The notes under the pieces are model-generated. The model was not told the origin of the DNA. It was given only the letters and a program-made list of their open reading frames with translations, and did no database searches. Positions 1 to 6,081 of a DNA stretch of 64,000 bases are shown here, one piece after another. The position numbers and the translations under genes are program-made. This stretch comes from Trebonia sp036276115 (lineage in GTDB: Bacteria > Actinomycetota > Actinomycetes > Streptosporangiales > Streptosporangiaceae): contig DATBEM010000045.1 of the NCBI GenBank assembly GCA_036276115.1, positions 1-64,000 of the forward strand, given 5' to 3'. Position 1 is the first letter of the stretch; every line of letters begins with the position of its first letter.

Positions 1-174
1 CTCGCGAGTGGTGCCGAGGAACGCATGCCAGGTGGCCCGGTCGAAGGACAGGGCCGGGCCGACCACGTGCTTGCTGTCGCGGACGGCCATGCCGCCGGCT
101 TCGGTGCGGGCGCACTCGACGCAGGCGCCGTTGCCCGATGAGTACGAACTGGTGAACCAGGTGAGCTTGTCCAT
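1..174 (-). CDS. DUF397 domain protein (3' part beyond window)
   Basis: The reverse strand encodes a protein beginning MDKLTWFTSSYSSGNGACVE, the hallmark N-terminus of the DUF397 family; the end lies beyond base 1. The ATG at 174 overlaps the TGA of the upstream XRE regulator by one base (TGATG), so the two are probably translationally coupled. In actinomycetes DUF397 proteins are small partners encoded next to DUF5753-type XRE regulators and often near anti-sigma-like ATPases. They affect development and antibiotic production in some species, but the molecular role is not settled. Family assignment is firm; function is unknown. Confidence 0.9.
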   Translation of the reverse strand, partial: MDKLTWFTSSYSSGNGACVECARTEAGGMAVRDSKHVVGPALSFDRATWHAFLGTTRE

Positions 175-1046
175 CACTGTTTCTCCTTCACGCTATCCAC
201 GAAGCCGCTGATCAGGCTCTTCGTCTTGGCCGGGCTCAGCGCGATGGCCCGCAGATGATCGAACATCGAGCTGTACAGCCGCAGGTCCTCATCGGCCTCC
301 AGGAACAGGTCGCCCGCCAGCGTGTCGACGTACACCAGGTCCGGGTCGATCGGCTCGCCGAACTCCAGGTAGATGAACGACCCGGGCATGCCAGGATGCG
401 CGCCCACGTCATACGGGATCACCTGCAGCGTGATGCTTGACCTCTTGACCGCGTCGAGCAGGTGCGCGAGCTGGGCGTGCATGACTTTCGACCCGCCAAC
501 CTGCCGGTGAATCGACGCCTCGTCCGCGATTGCCCATATCTCAAGCGGCGATTCGCCCGTGAGCCGTTCCTGCCGCTCCATCCGCGCCCGGACGCGGTTC
601 TCCACCTGCTCATCGGTGGCCGTTGGCAGCGACCCCCGGATTGCGGCTCGCGCGTAGTCCTCGGTCTGCAGCAGGCCCGGGATGTACAGCGACTCGTAGT
701 TGCGAACCGAGCGGGCCTCGTTCTCGAAGTTGATGTATGCCGCGTACTCCTCTGGCAACTCCGCCTGGTACGCGCGCAGCCAGCCCTGGCTGTCGGCGTT
801 CCTGGACAGGTCCAGCAGGTCGGCCCGGACTGCCTCGCTGACGCCGTACAGGGTCAGCAGCGTCTTGAGGGTGCGCGGCTGCGGGCGGGACCGGGCGGTC
901 TCGATCCGGTACAGCGTGCCCTCGTTGACCTCGGTCTGCTCCTGGACGTCCTCGCGGGACAAGCCGGCTTCCTCGCGCAGACGGCGCAGCGTGGCCGCCA
1001 AGCGCCGCAGTCGCACCGTCGGGGGCTTGGCCTTGTTCGTCGCCAC
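174..1046 (-). CDS. XRE-family HTH regulator with DUF5753-like C-terminal domain
   Basis: This 290-residue protein has an N-terminal lambda-repressor-type helix-turn-helix (about residues 12-66, with LREEAGLSREDV and GTLYRIE) followed by a long domain typical of the Scr1/DUF5753 regulators that precede DUF397 genes. I place the start at GTG 1046 because GAGG lies 8 nt upstream; an in-frame ATG at 1061 is possible, but the ribosome site would then lie inside the gene. It is predicted to be a cytoplasmic DNA-binding regulator acting with its DUF397 partner. The divergent ATPase gene (from 1201) shares its upstream region and is a plausible target. The ligand and operator are unknown. Confidence 0.88.
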   Translation of the reverse strand: MATNKAKPPTVRLRRLAATLRRLREEAGLSREDVQEQTEVNEGTLYRIETARSRPQPRTLKTLLTLYGVSEAVRADLLDLSRNADSQGWLRAYQAELPEEYAAYINFENEARSVRNYESLYIPGLLQTEDYARAAIRGSLPTATDEQVENRVRARMERQERLTGESPLEIWAIADEASIHRQVGGSKVMHAQLAHLLDAVKRSSITLQVIPYDVGAHPGMPGSFIYLEFGEPIDPDLVYVDTLAGDLFLEADEDLRLYSSMFDHLRAIALSPAKTKSLISGFVDSVKEKQ

Positions 1047-1200
1047 TTGTGACCTCAACATTCGCCTAGATCGTACCCGCTCGGTCCGCGTCCGCCGAAG
1101 CAGACACGTGCCTGAGGAATGTTCGCAGAGACTTAAACGACTACCTTGCATTTTTGGCTCAGCGTCTACATACTGGCAAACATACAGGCTCCACGGTGAG

Positions 1201-1746
1201 GTGGTGATCGGCTTGGACTTCTGTGGTGGTGGCCGCTGCGGGCCGGCGGCTGGCGGGGGAGAGCGAACCCTGCTGAAATGGCGCGGCCAGGAGCCGTCGC
1301 CCTACGTGCGCTGGCCGCTCGTCGCCGTCCTGAAGACGGCGGCCCGCCCGGCCGCCGTCCCCTGCGCACGGCAGCACGCGCGCCAGGTGCTGGGCGGCTG
1401 GGGCGTGCCGCGCGAGGTGATCGAGGACGCCGAGCTGCTGGCGGCCGAGCTCATCGGCAACGCGGTGACGGCGACGGAAGTCCTCGGCCAGGCCGGCCCG
1501 GTCGCGCTGCGGCTGCTGGCCAACCGCGAGCGCCTGGTCATCGAGGCGTGGGACTGCCACCCGGACGTGCCCCAGCCACGAGTGGCGGCCGACGACGACG
1601 AGGACGGGCGCGGCCTGGCGATCGTGGCGGGACTGTCGCGCCGGTGGGGGACCCGGCGGCTGAGCGCGCACGTGAAAGCCGTATGGGCGGAACTGCTGCT
1701 GCCCGCCGGGACGCACCAGTCAGAAAAGGGGAAGGGTCATGCCTGA
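1201..1746 (+). CDS. ATP-binding protein, anti-sigma-factor-like HATPase_c
   Basis: About 181 residues with a GHKL-type ATPase core: an N-box-like helix (DAELLAAELIGNAVTA), a strand with a WDCHPDVPQP segment, and a G-rich loop (DGRGLAIVAGLSRRWG). These are the features of the RsbW-like ATP-binding proteins that are very numerous in actinomycetes and usually bind sigma or anti-sigma partners. The exact start is uncertain: GTG 1201 or 1204 are the nearest candidates downstream of a GGTGAG. It overlaps the next gene by 8 bp. It lies divergent to the XRE/DUF397 pair, a common association in these genomes. A broken copy of its C-terminal half lies at 4265-4508. Confidence 0.8.
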   Translation: MVIGLDFCGGGRCGPAAGGGERTLLKWRGQEPSPYVRWPLVAVLKTAARPAAVPCARQHARQVLGGWGVPREVIEDAELLAAELIGNAVTATEVLGQAGPVALRLLANRERLVIEAWDCHPDVPQPRVAADDDEDGRGLAIVAGLSRRWGTRRLSAHVKAVWAELLLPAGTHQSEKGKGHA

Positions 1747-2098
1747 CGGGAACCAGGAACTCACCACGGCCGACATCGCCGTCATGCCCGTGCTGGAACT
1801 GCTCAAGGCCGCGGGCGAGCTGTTCGCCCAGCTCATCGGGGCAACCAACGAGCTGGCGGAAGCGGACTTCGAGCGGGCGCGGATGCTGCGGACCGCCCTG
1901 GCCGAGGTCGCGGACCGGGCGGCGCGGCTGTTCCCGGCGTTCCGGCTGCCGCCGTGCACCTGCGCATGCGGGGAGTCCTTCACCACCTTCGATGAGATGG
2001 ACGAGCACTTCTGGCAGGTGTTCGTGCCGGTGGACGACACCGGCCTCGACGGTCAGCAGCACGCGGAGGTCGTCAGCCGCCAGCCGTCGCCAGGGTGA
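1739..2098 (+). CDS. Small acidic protein with a zinc-finger-like CxCxCG motif
   Basis: 119 residues; the ATG at 1739 is preceded by GGGGAAGGG and overlaps the end of the ATPase gene, so the two form an operon. The N-terminal two thirds are helical and acidic. Near residue 80 a CTCACGESFTTFDEMDEHF segment resembles a single C2H-type zinc finger (C-x-C-G-x2-F...H), with no clear fourth ligand. A related stretch (FERARLLRVVLAEV) survives in the broken copy near 4430, which shows that the ATPase/partner arrangement existed twice. I do not recognise a named family; a partner or adaptor of the ATPase is an inference from coupling. Confidence 0.7.
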   Translation: MPDGNQELTTADIAVMPVLELLKAAGELFAQLIGATNELAEADFERARMLRTALAEVADRAARLFPAFRLPPCTCACGESFTTFDEMDEHFWQVFVPVDDTGLDGQQHAEVVSRQPSPG

Positions 2099-2474
2099 TC
2101 TCGGCGCAGGCGATGCAGGGCAGTCCCTCGACCAGGTCGCTGGCGAGCCATGGGCGGACGTCCCGGCGGAACTCCTGCTCGTCGCATCCGTCGCCCCCGC
2201 TCAGCCGGACAGCGCGCAGCTCAAGGTCGTCCCCTGAGTAGCGGACCTGAACGTCGACGTCATCAACGCACTCGAGCTCGACCTTGACCTGCCCGTCCGT
2301 GGATATCACCAGCTCGGCGACCCCCATCTCCATCGACCGCCCGTCGGCCAGGGCGATCGTGAGGTCGCAGTCCTTGCCGCTGCCCAGCACGATCACCTCG
2401 GCGACCGGGACGGGGTCGGACACGACCGTCACCCAGTAGTCCCGCCGCCTCGCTCGTTGCTGATGCTTGCCCAT
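2073..2474 (-). CDS. Hypothetical protein
   Basis: 133 residues from ATG 2474, which has AGAAGGGTCGGCT directly upstream; longer in-frame starts are less likely. The N-terminus is basic (MGKHQQRARRRD), followed by a beta-rich domain and a C-terminal CIACA segment. It converges with the preceding small gene (26-bp overlap at the 3' ends) and diverges from the YefM-YoeB pair, sharing the palindrome at 2508-2525. No family recognised. The basic N-terminus and shared regulatory region hint at a link with the toxin-antitoxin locus, but nothing proves it. Confidence 0.6.
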   Translation of the reverse strand: MGKHQQRARRRDYWVTVVSDPVPVAEVIVLGSGKDCDLTIALADGRSMEMGVAELVISTDGQVKVELECVDDVDVQVRYSGDDLELRAVRLSGGDGCDEQEFRRDVRPWLASDLVEGLPCIACAEITLATAGG

Positions 2475-2507
2475 AGCCGACCCTTCTCGAATAGTCGTAG
2501 AAATTTG

Positions 2508-2525
2508 ACTATAGTCGACTATAGT
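2508..2525. promoter_or_regulatory. Perfect 18-bp palindrome, probable operator
   Basis: ACTATAGTCGACTATAGT is identical to its reverse complement. It sits in an AT-rich island between the hypothetical gene (start 2474) and the yefM-yoeB genes (start 2640). A further ATAGTCG copy lies at 2491-2497. YefM-type antitoxins autoregulate by binding palindromes upstream of their operon, so this is the best operator candidate for the pair. The 9-mer CGAATAGTC at 2488-2496 also occurs at 3876-3884 in the promoter region of the secreted protein gene. Confidence 0.65.
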
Positions 2526-2639
2526 GCGCAGCGTGATCGAGTCGCTCAACTGGCAGGAAGGGGCAGGTGGATGGCGGGTTCCCATGTCGTCGGAGCTTCG
2601 CATGGTACCGTGAGGCGGTACCAGTGGAGGGGAGTTCCG

Positions 2640-2921
2640 GTGGCGATCACGGCGAGCGAGGCCCGTAGGAGACTATTTCCGCTGATCAAGCAGGTTAACG
2701 ACGACCGTGCGCCGGTGGAGATCGTCTCCAACCACGGTCGCGCCTACCTGGTCTCGGCCGAGGACTACGAGTCGATGGCGGAGACCGACTACCTACTTCG
2801 TTCGCCTGCCAACGCGGCCCGCCTGCTGGCTGCGGCCGACGACGTGCGCCGGGGCCGGACGCTGATTTCCAAGTCGATGGACGACCTGGCGGCGATGGCG
2901 GCCGAGGATGGCCACGGGTGA
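2640..2921 (+). CDS. yefM: Antitoxin of the YefM/Phd family
   Basis: 93 residues beginning VAITASEARRRLFPLIKQVN, the classic Phd/YefM N-terminal DNA-binding fold, with VEIVSNHGRAYLVSAEDYES matching the family core. The start is GTG 2640 because GGAGGGGAG lies 6-7 nt upstream. It neutralises the YoeB toxin encoded next, whose GTG overlaps this gene's TGA by 4 bp, giving coupled synthesis. The C-terminal part (SKSMDDLAAMAAEDGHG) would be the toxin-wrapping tail. Autorepression through the palindrome at 2508-2525 is expected from the family. Identification is confident. Confidence 0.92.
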   Translation: MAITASEARRRLFPLIKQVNDDRAPVEIVSNHGRAYLVSAEDYESMAETDYLLRSPANAARLLAAADDVRRGRTLISKSMDDLAAMAAEDGHG

Positions 2922-3181
2922 GGAACGTCGCCTTCCACCCGCAAGGCTGGGAGGACTTCACCCACTGGGCCGAGGCCGACAAGAAGATGCTCCGCCGCAT
3001 CGTCCGGCTGATTGAGGAAGCCCGGCGAACGCCCTTTGAAGGGGCGGGGAAGCCCGAGTCGCTGCGCCGTAACCTCTCTGGATTCTGGTCACGACGAATC
3101 GATGACGAGCATCGCCTGGTTTATGGCGTTACTGATGACGAGTTGATCATCATCCAGGCGCGCCACCACTACGGCAACTAG
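2918..3181 (+). CDS. yoeB: Toxin of the Txe/YoeB family (ribosome-dependent mRNA interferase)
   Basis: 87 residues, the usual YoeB length. It carries the family signature of FxGxGKPExL (about residue 40), RRIDDEHRLVY (about residue 60) and a C-terminal ARHHYGN. In YoeB the corresponding Glu, Arg and His residues carry out mRNA cleavage in the ribosomal A site, and all appear present, so the toxin looks intact. GTG 2918 overlaps the antitoxin stop. Its own stop codon lies exactly at the boundary of an IS630-family remnant (3178), so the last few bases of the gene and the element end are shared. Confidence 0.92.
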   Translation: MRNVAFHPQGWEDFTHWAEADKKMLRRIVRLIEEARRTPFEGAGKPESLRRNLSGFWSRRIDDEHRLVYGVTDDELIIIQARHHYGN

Positions 3182-3199
3182 TGTCCTGCGCCTGAAATC
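3178..3199 (+). repeat. IS630-type terminal sequence, copy 1
   Basis: The sequence beginning CTAGTGTCCTGCGCC is repeated with 20 of 22 bases identical at 3930-3951. Here it is the right (3') end of a reverse-oriented transposase remnant. Confidence 0.75.
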
Positions 3200-3363
3200 T
3201 TAGACAGATATTCGGCCGGTGAGCTGAGGATCTCCCCGGCTGTCTTCGTCCAGGTGAAGGGGCGCGGGTTCTCGTTCCAGCAGTCGATCCAGGCCCGGAT
3301 GCCGGCTTCGAGGGCCTGGACGGACTTGCGGACCCCACGGCGGATCATCTGGTCGGCGGTAAG
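3178..3363 (-). pseudogene. C-terminal remnant of an IS630-family transposase
   Basis: Reverse-strand translation gives 61 residues from LTADQMIRRGVRKSVQAL through PRPFTWTKTAGEIL to KISGAGH and stop. This is the characteristic C-terminus of IS630-type DDE transposases common in actinomycetes. Everything upstream, including the DDE catalytic core, is missing, and the sequence changes abruptly at about 3363 inside the neighbouring secreted-protein gene. The element end (3178-3199) is nearly identical to a second IS630 end at 3930-3951. Confidence 0.8.
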
Positions 3364-3848
3364 GCGGCAATGTCGATGAAGTGCACGTTCACGTATTCGG
3401 GGACCCATCCGTAAGCACAGGGGGCCAGATAGGGGCATGAGCTGAACTCGACCTGCCCGGTTCCGCCGCAAGGCACCTGGATCGACGTCGGGATGCTCTG
3501 CGGTACTCCGTACTCGGTGAACTTCAGCTCGGTCGGATTGGCGGCGGACGAAGCGGGAACCGGAACGAACCAGCTGTTTACGTTGCTGAACAGCCCGGTG
3601 TAGCCGCCTCCGCTGGCTACCTCGGCGACCGACATGGTCTGGCCTCCGGCAACCGGGCCTGTCCGTCCGGCATAGACCGGTCCCGGGCATACCACGTAAA
3701 CCGCGGGGTCATTGTTGCTGCCGTTAACCAGGCCGAGGAAGTGCTGGTTCGGGCCGATGGGCTCTTGAGCGGCAGCGGAGCCAGCACCCACGCTAAAGAG
3801 CGTGACGGCAGCGATTCCGAGGCCCACGATAAATGAACGCACTCGCAT
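3345..3848 (-). CDS. Small secreted protein, C-terminus replaced by IS sequence
   Basis: 167 residues with a clear Sec signal peptide (MRVRSFIVGLGIAAVTLFSV, with predicted cleavage after GSAAA near residue 27) and a mature domain with four cysteines (VCPGP, PCGG, SCPYLAPC). AGGAGG lies 8 nt before ATG 3848. The last five codons (PPTR and stop, 3345-3359) fall in the IS630 remnant, so the natural C-terminus and stop were lost and the present stop comes from the element. The product is presumably exported; no family recognised. An inverted repeat lies in its 5' region (3870-3885). Confidence 0.72.
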   Translation of the reverse strand: MRVRSFIVGLGIAAVTLFSVGAGSAAAQEPIGPNQHFLGLVNGSNNDPAVYVVCPGPVYAGRTGPVAGGQTMSVAEVASGGGYTGLFSNVNSWFVPVPASSAANPTELKFTEYGVPQSIPTSIQVPCGGTGQVEFSSCPYLAPCAYGWVPEYVNVHFIDIAALPPTR

Positions 3849-3869
3849 TGTGGCTTCCTCCTAAGAACG

Positions 3870-3885
3870 GGACTACGAATAGTCC
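3870..3885. promoter_or_regulatory. Inverted repeat upstream of the secreted-protein gene
   Basis: GGACTACGAATAGTCC has perfect 6-bp arms around a 4-bp centre. It lies 21 bp before the ATG at 3848, so it could be an operator or an mRNA hairpin close to the ribosome site. It shares CGAATAGTC with the toxin-antitoxin upstream region (2488-2496). Confidence 0.5.
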
Positions 3886-3929
3886 TATAACCACAAAAGG
3901 AGAGTGTCAACTACCAGAGGGGATGTTTT

Positions 3930-3951
3930 CTAGTATCCTGCGCCTGAGATC
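3930..3951 (+). repeat. IS630-type terminal sequence, copy 2
   Basis: CTAGTATCCTGCGCC and following bases match 3178-3199 at 20 of 22 positions in the same orientation. It is the left (5') end of a forward-oriented IS630 remnant that starts with the transposase fragment at 3979. The ends of one intact element should be inverted, so two elements are involved. Confidence 0.75.
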
Positions 3952-3978
3952 CTGGTCGTAAGTCTGTAGGCTGTTGCC

Positions 3979-4264
3979 ATGTCCGTTCGTGCTGCGCCGC
4001 TGGCGCTGTCTGATGAGGACCGGGCTGGGGCTCGGGCGGCTGCTGGCGTCCGGTGACCGGCGGTCGCAGGAGCGGGCGCGGATCATCCTCGCCCCTGGAG
4101 GCTCGGCGGGCGGGAACTCCGGGGTGGCTGCTGAGCTGGGGATTTCCGGGGAGACGGTGCGGAAGTGGCGCTCGCGGTTCGCTGAGTCCGGGGTGACCGG
4201 GCTCGGCGACGCCGCGACGCGACGTACTGGTCGCGGGCCTCACCTGGACGAAGACAGCCGCAGC
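3979..4264 (+). pseudogene. N-terminal remnant of an IS630-family transposase, frameshifted
   Basis: From ATG 3979 the frame reads MSVRAAPLALSDEDRAG, the usual N-terminus of this transposase family. A frameshift near 4020 moves the homologous sequence to another frame, where QERARIILAPGG and ETVRKWRSRFAESGVTGLGD give the helix-turn-helix region. Similarity ends at about 4264, where a decayed ATPase copy begins. No DDE core remains, so it cannot encode a working transposase. Confidence 0.75.
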
Positions 4265-4508
4265 TGACGACGACGAGGACGGGCGCGGGCTGGCGATCGT
4301 GGAGGGGCTGTCCAGCCGGTGGGGGACCCGGCGGCTGAGCGCGCACGTCAAGGCCGTATGGGCCGAGCTGCTGCTGTTCGCCCAGCTCGTAATGGCACCC
4401 AATGAGCCGAGCGACGAGGACTTCGAGCGCGCACGGCTGCTCCGCGTTGTCCTGGCCGAGGTCGGGGACCAAGCCGCCAGGCCCGAGCCGTTCGTCGGCG
4501 GCGGGTGA
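4265..4508 (+). pseudogene. Decayed fused copy of the ATPase and its small partner
   Basis: Reading DDDEDGRGLAIVEGLSSRWG and WGTRRLSAHVKAVWAELLL, this repeats the last ~40 residues of the ATP-binding protein (1591-1700). It then passes directly into FAQLVMAPNEPSDEDFERAR, which repeats residues of the small partner (1828-1880). About 120 bp lying between these regions in the intact pair are missing. The break falls at a shared GAGCTG-like string, suggesting deletion at microhomology. It ends in a frame-specific PEPFVGGG and stop. The N-terminal half of the ATPase is absent. Confidence 0.72.
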
Positions 4509-4626
4509 TGGCGACGGATGGATTCAGGCGCGTCGCCGCCTACGGCGAGTAATAGGGACCCGCGACTGGCCAAGGCCAAAGCGGTCCGGCGTGGTTTTTG
4601 CCCCATATTGCCAGTATGATGCCGCC

Positions 4627-4722
4627 GTGAGCAAACGCCGGATGCGTGCAGTAATACTGGCAACCTCGACGCTTCTTCTTAGTGGCCTGTTCGCGGGGCA
4701 GGCGGCACATTCTGCCCCATAG
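4627..4722 (+). pseudogene. Orphan signal-peptide ORF
   Basis: GTG 4627 opens a 31-residue frame that is almost wholly a Sec signal peptide: a basic start (VSKRRMRA), a hydrophobic core (VILATSTLLLSGLFAG) and an AHSA cleavage-like end, stopping one residue later. It is probably the 5' stub of a lost secreted-protein gene. A short secreted or membrane peptide is less likely. Confidence 0.45.
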
Positions 4723-4800
4723 GTATCAGCGGCCACAATCGCAGCAGGACCCTCGGGCATCGGTCTCGCCCCTGCCGTCCATGGAACGGCGGCCGGGACA

Positions 4801-5286
4801 TTGTCCAGCCAGTCGTACTATAAAAGCCGCCGCCAGTCCGCCACCCCCGGCATTCCCCGTCCCGGCTGGCACCGGCCGGAGGAACTGCTCGACAGCCGGG
4901 TATTCGGCGTCGTCCTCGATACCAGCGGATCGATGGACACCCGGCCGCTGGGCAAGGCCCTCGGCGTGATCGCCTCCTACGCGGCCGCCCGCGAGGTCCG
5001 CGCCGCCCGGGTCGTCTTCTGCGACGCCGAGGCCCACGACAACGGCTGGATGCATCCCACCGACATCGCCGGCCGCGTCCGCGTCAAGGGCCGCGGCGGC
5101 ACCGTCCCGCAACCCGGTATCGCCCTGCTGCAAGAGGCAGCGGACTTCCCGCAGGACGGCCCGCTGCTGATCATCACCGACGGCGCCTGCGACCGCCTGA
5201 CGGTCCGCCGCGACCACGCCTACCTCATCCCGCAGGCCGCGACGCTGCCGTTCAGGCCCCGCGGCCCGGTCTTCCGGCTCCGCTAG
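4801..5286 (+). pseudogene. VWA-like domain fragment of a metallopeptidase-like protein
   Basis: About 160 residues matching the C-terminal von Willebrand A-like domain of the COG3864/DUF2201-type predicted metallopeptidases. It contains GIPRPGWHRPEELLDSRVFG, the MIDAS motif DTSGSMD, a RGGTV loop and a terminal PRGPVFRLR. Family members normally carry a further N-terminal peptidase domain and lie next to a MoxR-like ATPase. Neither is present, there is no good ribosome site, and the open frame begins at a TTG. I therefore call it a 5'-truncated remnant, though an isolated VWA protein cannot be excluded. Confidence 0.6.
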
Positions 5287-5312
5287 CCCAATTGGCATGG
5301 GAAACTACGAAC

Positions 5313-6062
5313 ATGGACGACGGCGCCCCGAAGACGCTCCCGGCTGACGACCCCGTCGCCGCCCTCCTGACGCTGGCGATCCGCTCGGGCGACCTCGCGA
5401 CCGTGCGCCGCCTGCTGGAGGACGAGCCCAAGCTGGCCCGGGCGCGGCTAACCGAGCGGGGCGGCACCCGGACGGCGCTGCACGTCGTCACCGACTGGCC
5501 TGGCTACTCACCCGGCGGCCCGGAGACGGTCCGGCTGCTGGTCAGCGCGGGCGCCGACCCAAACGCGGTGACCACCCCCGCCCCGGGCGAGACGCCGCTG
5601 CACTGGGCCGCCAGCAGCGACGACGCCGACGTGGCGGCCGCCCTCATCGACGGCGGGGCCGGCCTGGAACAGCCTGGCGGCTCGATCGGCACGCCGCTCG
5701 ACAACGCGATCGGCTACGGCTGCTGGCATGTCGCCCGGCTGCTAGTAGCCCGGGGCGCGACGGTCGGCAAGCTCTGGCACGCGGCCGCCCTCGGGCTGCT
5801 CGGCCGGGTCGCGGAGCTGCTAGCCGAAGCCGACGGCAGCGAGGGAAGCGACGCGGTATCGGAGGCGTTCTGGCACGCCTGCGCCGCCGGCCAGCGCCGG
5901 ACGGCCGAGTACCTGCTCGCCCACGGCGCCGACCTGGCCTGGACCCCCGGCTACGCCGACGGCACCCCCCTGGACGCGGCCAGCTCGATCGGCACCCAGC
6001 AGGAGAGCGTCATCGACTGGCTCCGCGAGATCGGCGCCCCCTCCGCCCAGGCTTCTGACTGA
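5313..6062 (+). CDS. Ankyrin-repeat protein
   Basis: 249 residues from ATG 5313 (a TTG at 5292 is in frame but less likely). Several ankyrin repeats are visible: AIRSGDLATVRRLLEDEP, TALHVVTDW...TVRLLVSAGADPN, TPLHWAASSDDADVAAALID, HVARLLVARGATV and TAEYLLAHGADLAW. There is no signal peptide or membrane segment, so it is probably a cytoplasmic protein-interaction scaffold. It stands alone between the VWA fragment and the convergent DUF2510 gene. The partner is unknown. Confidence 0.85.
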   Translation: MDDGAPKTLPADDPVAALLTLAIRSGDLATVRRLLEDEPKLARARLTERGGTRTALHVVTDWPGYSPGGPETVRLLVSAGADPNAVTTPAPGETPLHWAASSDDADVAAALIDGGAGLEQPGGSIGTPLDNAIGYGCWHVARLLVARGATVGKLWHAAALGLLGRVAELLAEADGSEGSDAVSEAFWHACAAGQRRTAEYLLAHGADLAWTPGYADGTPLDAASSIGTQQESVIDWLREIGAPSAQASD

Positions 6063-6081
6063 GCCAGGCATCGCCTGCTGC

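Noticed and set aside
3178..4264. A composite transposon formed by two IS630 copies around the secreted-protein gene
   Set aside because: Both copies are truncated and their recognisable ends point the same way, with the outer and inner partners missing. No functional boundary pair exists.
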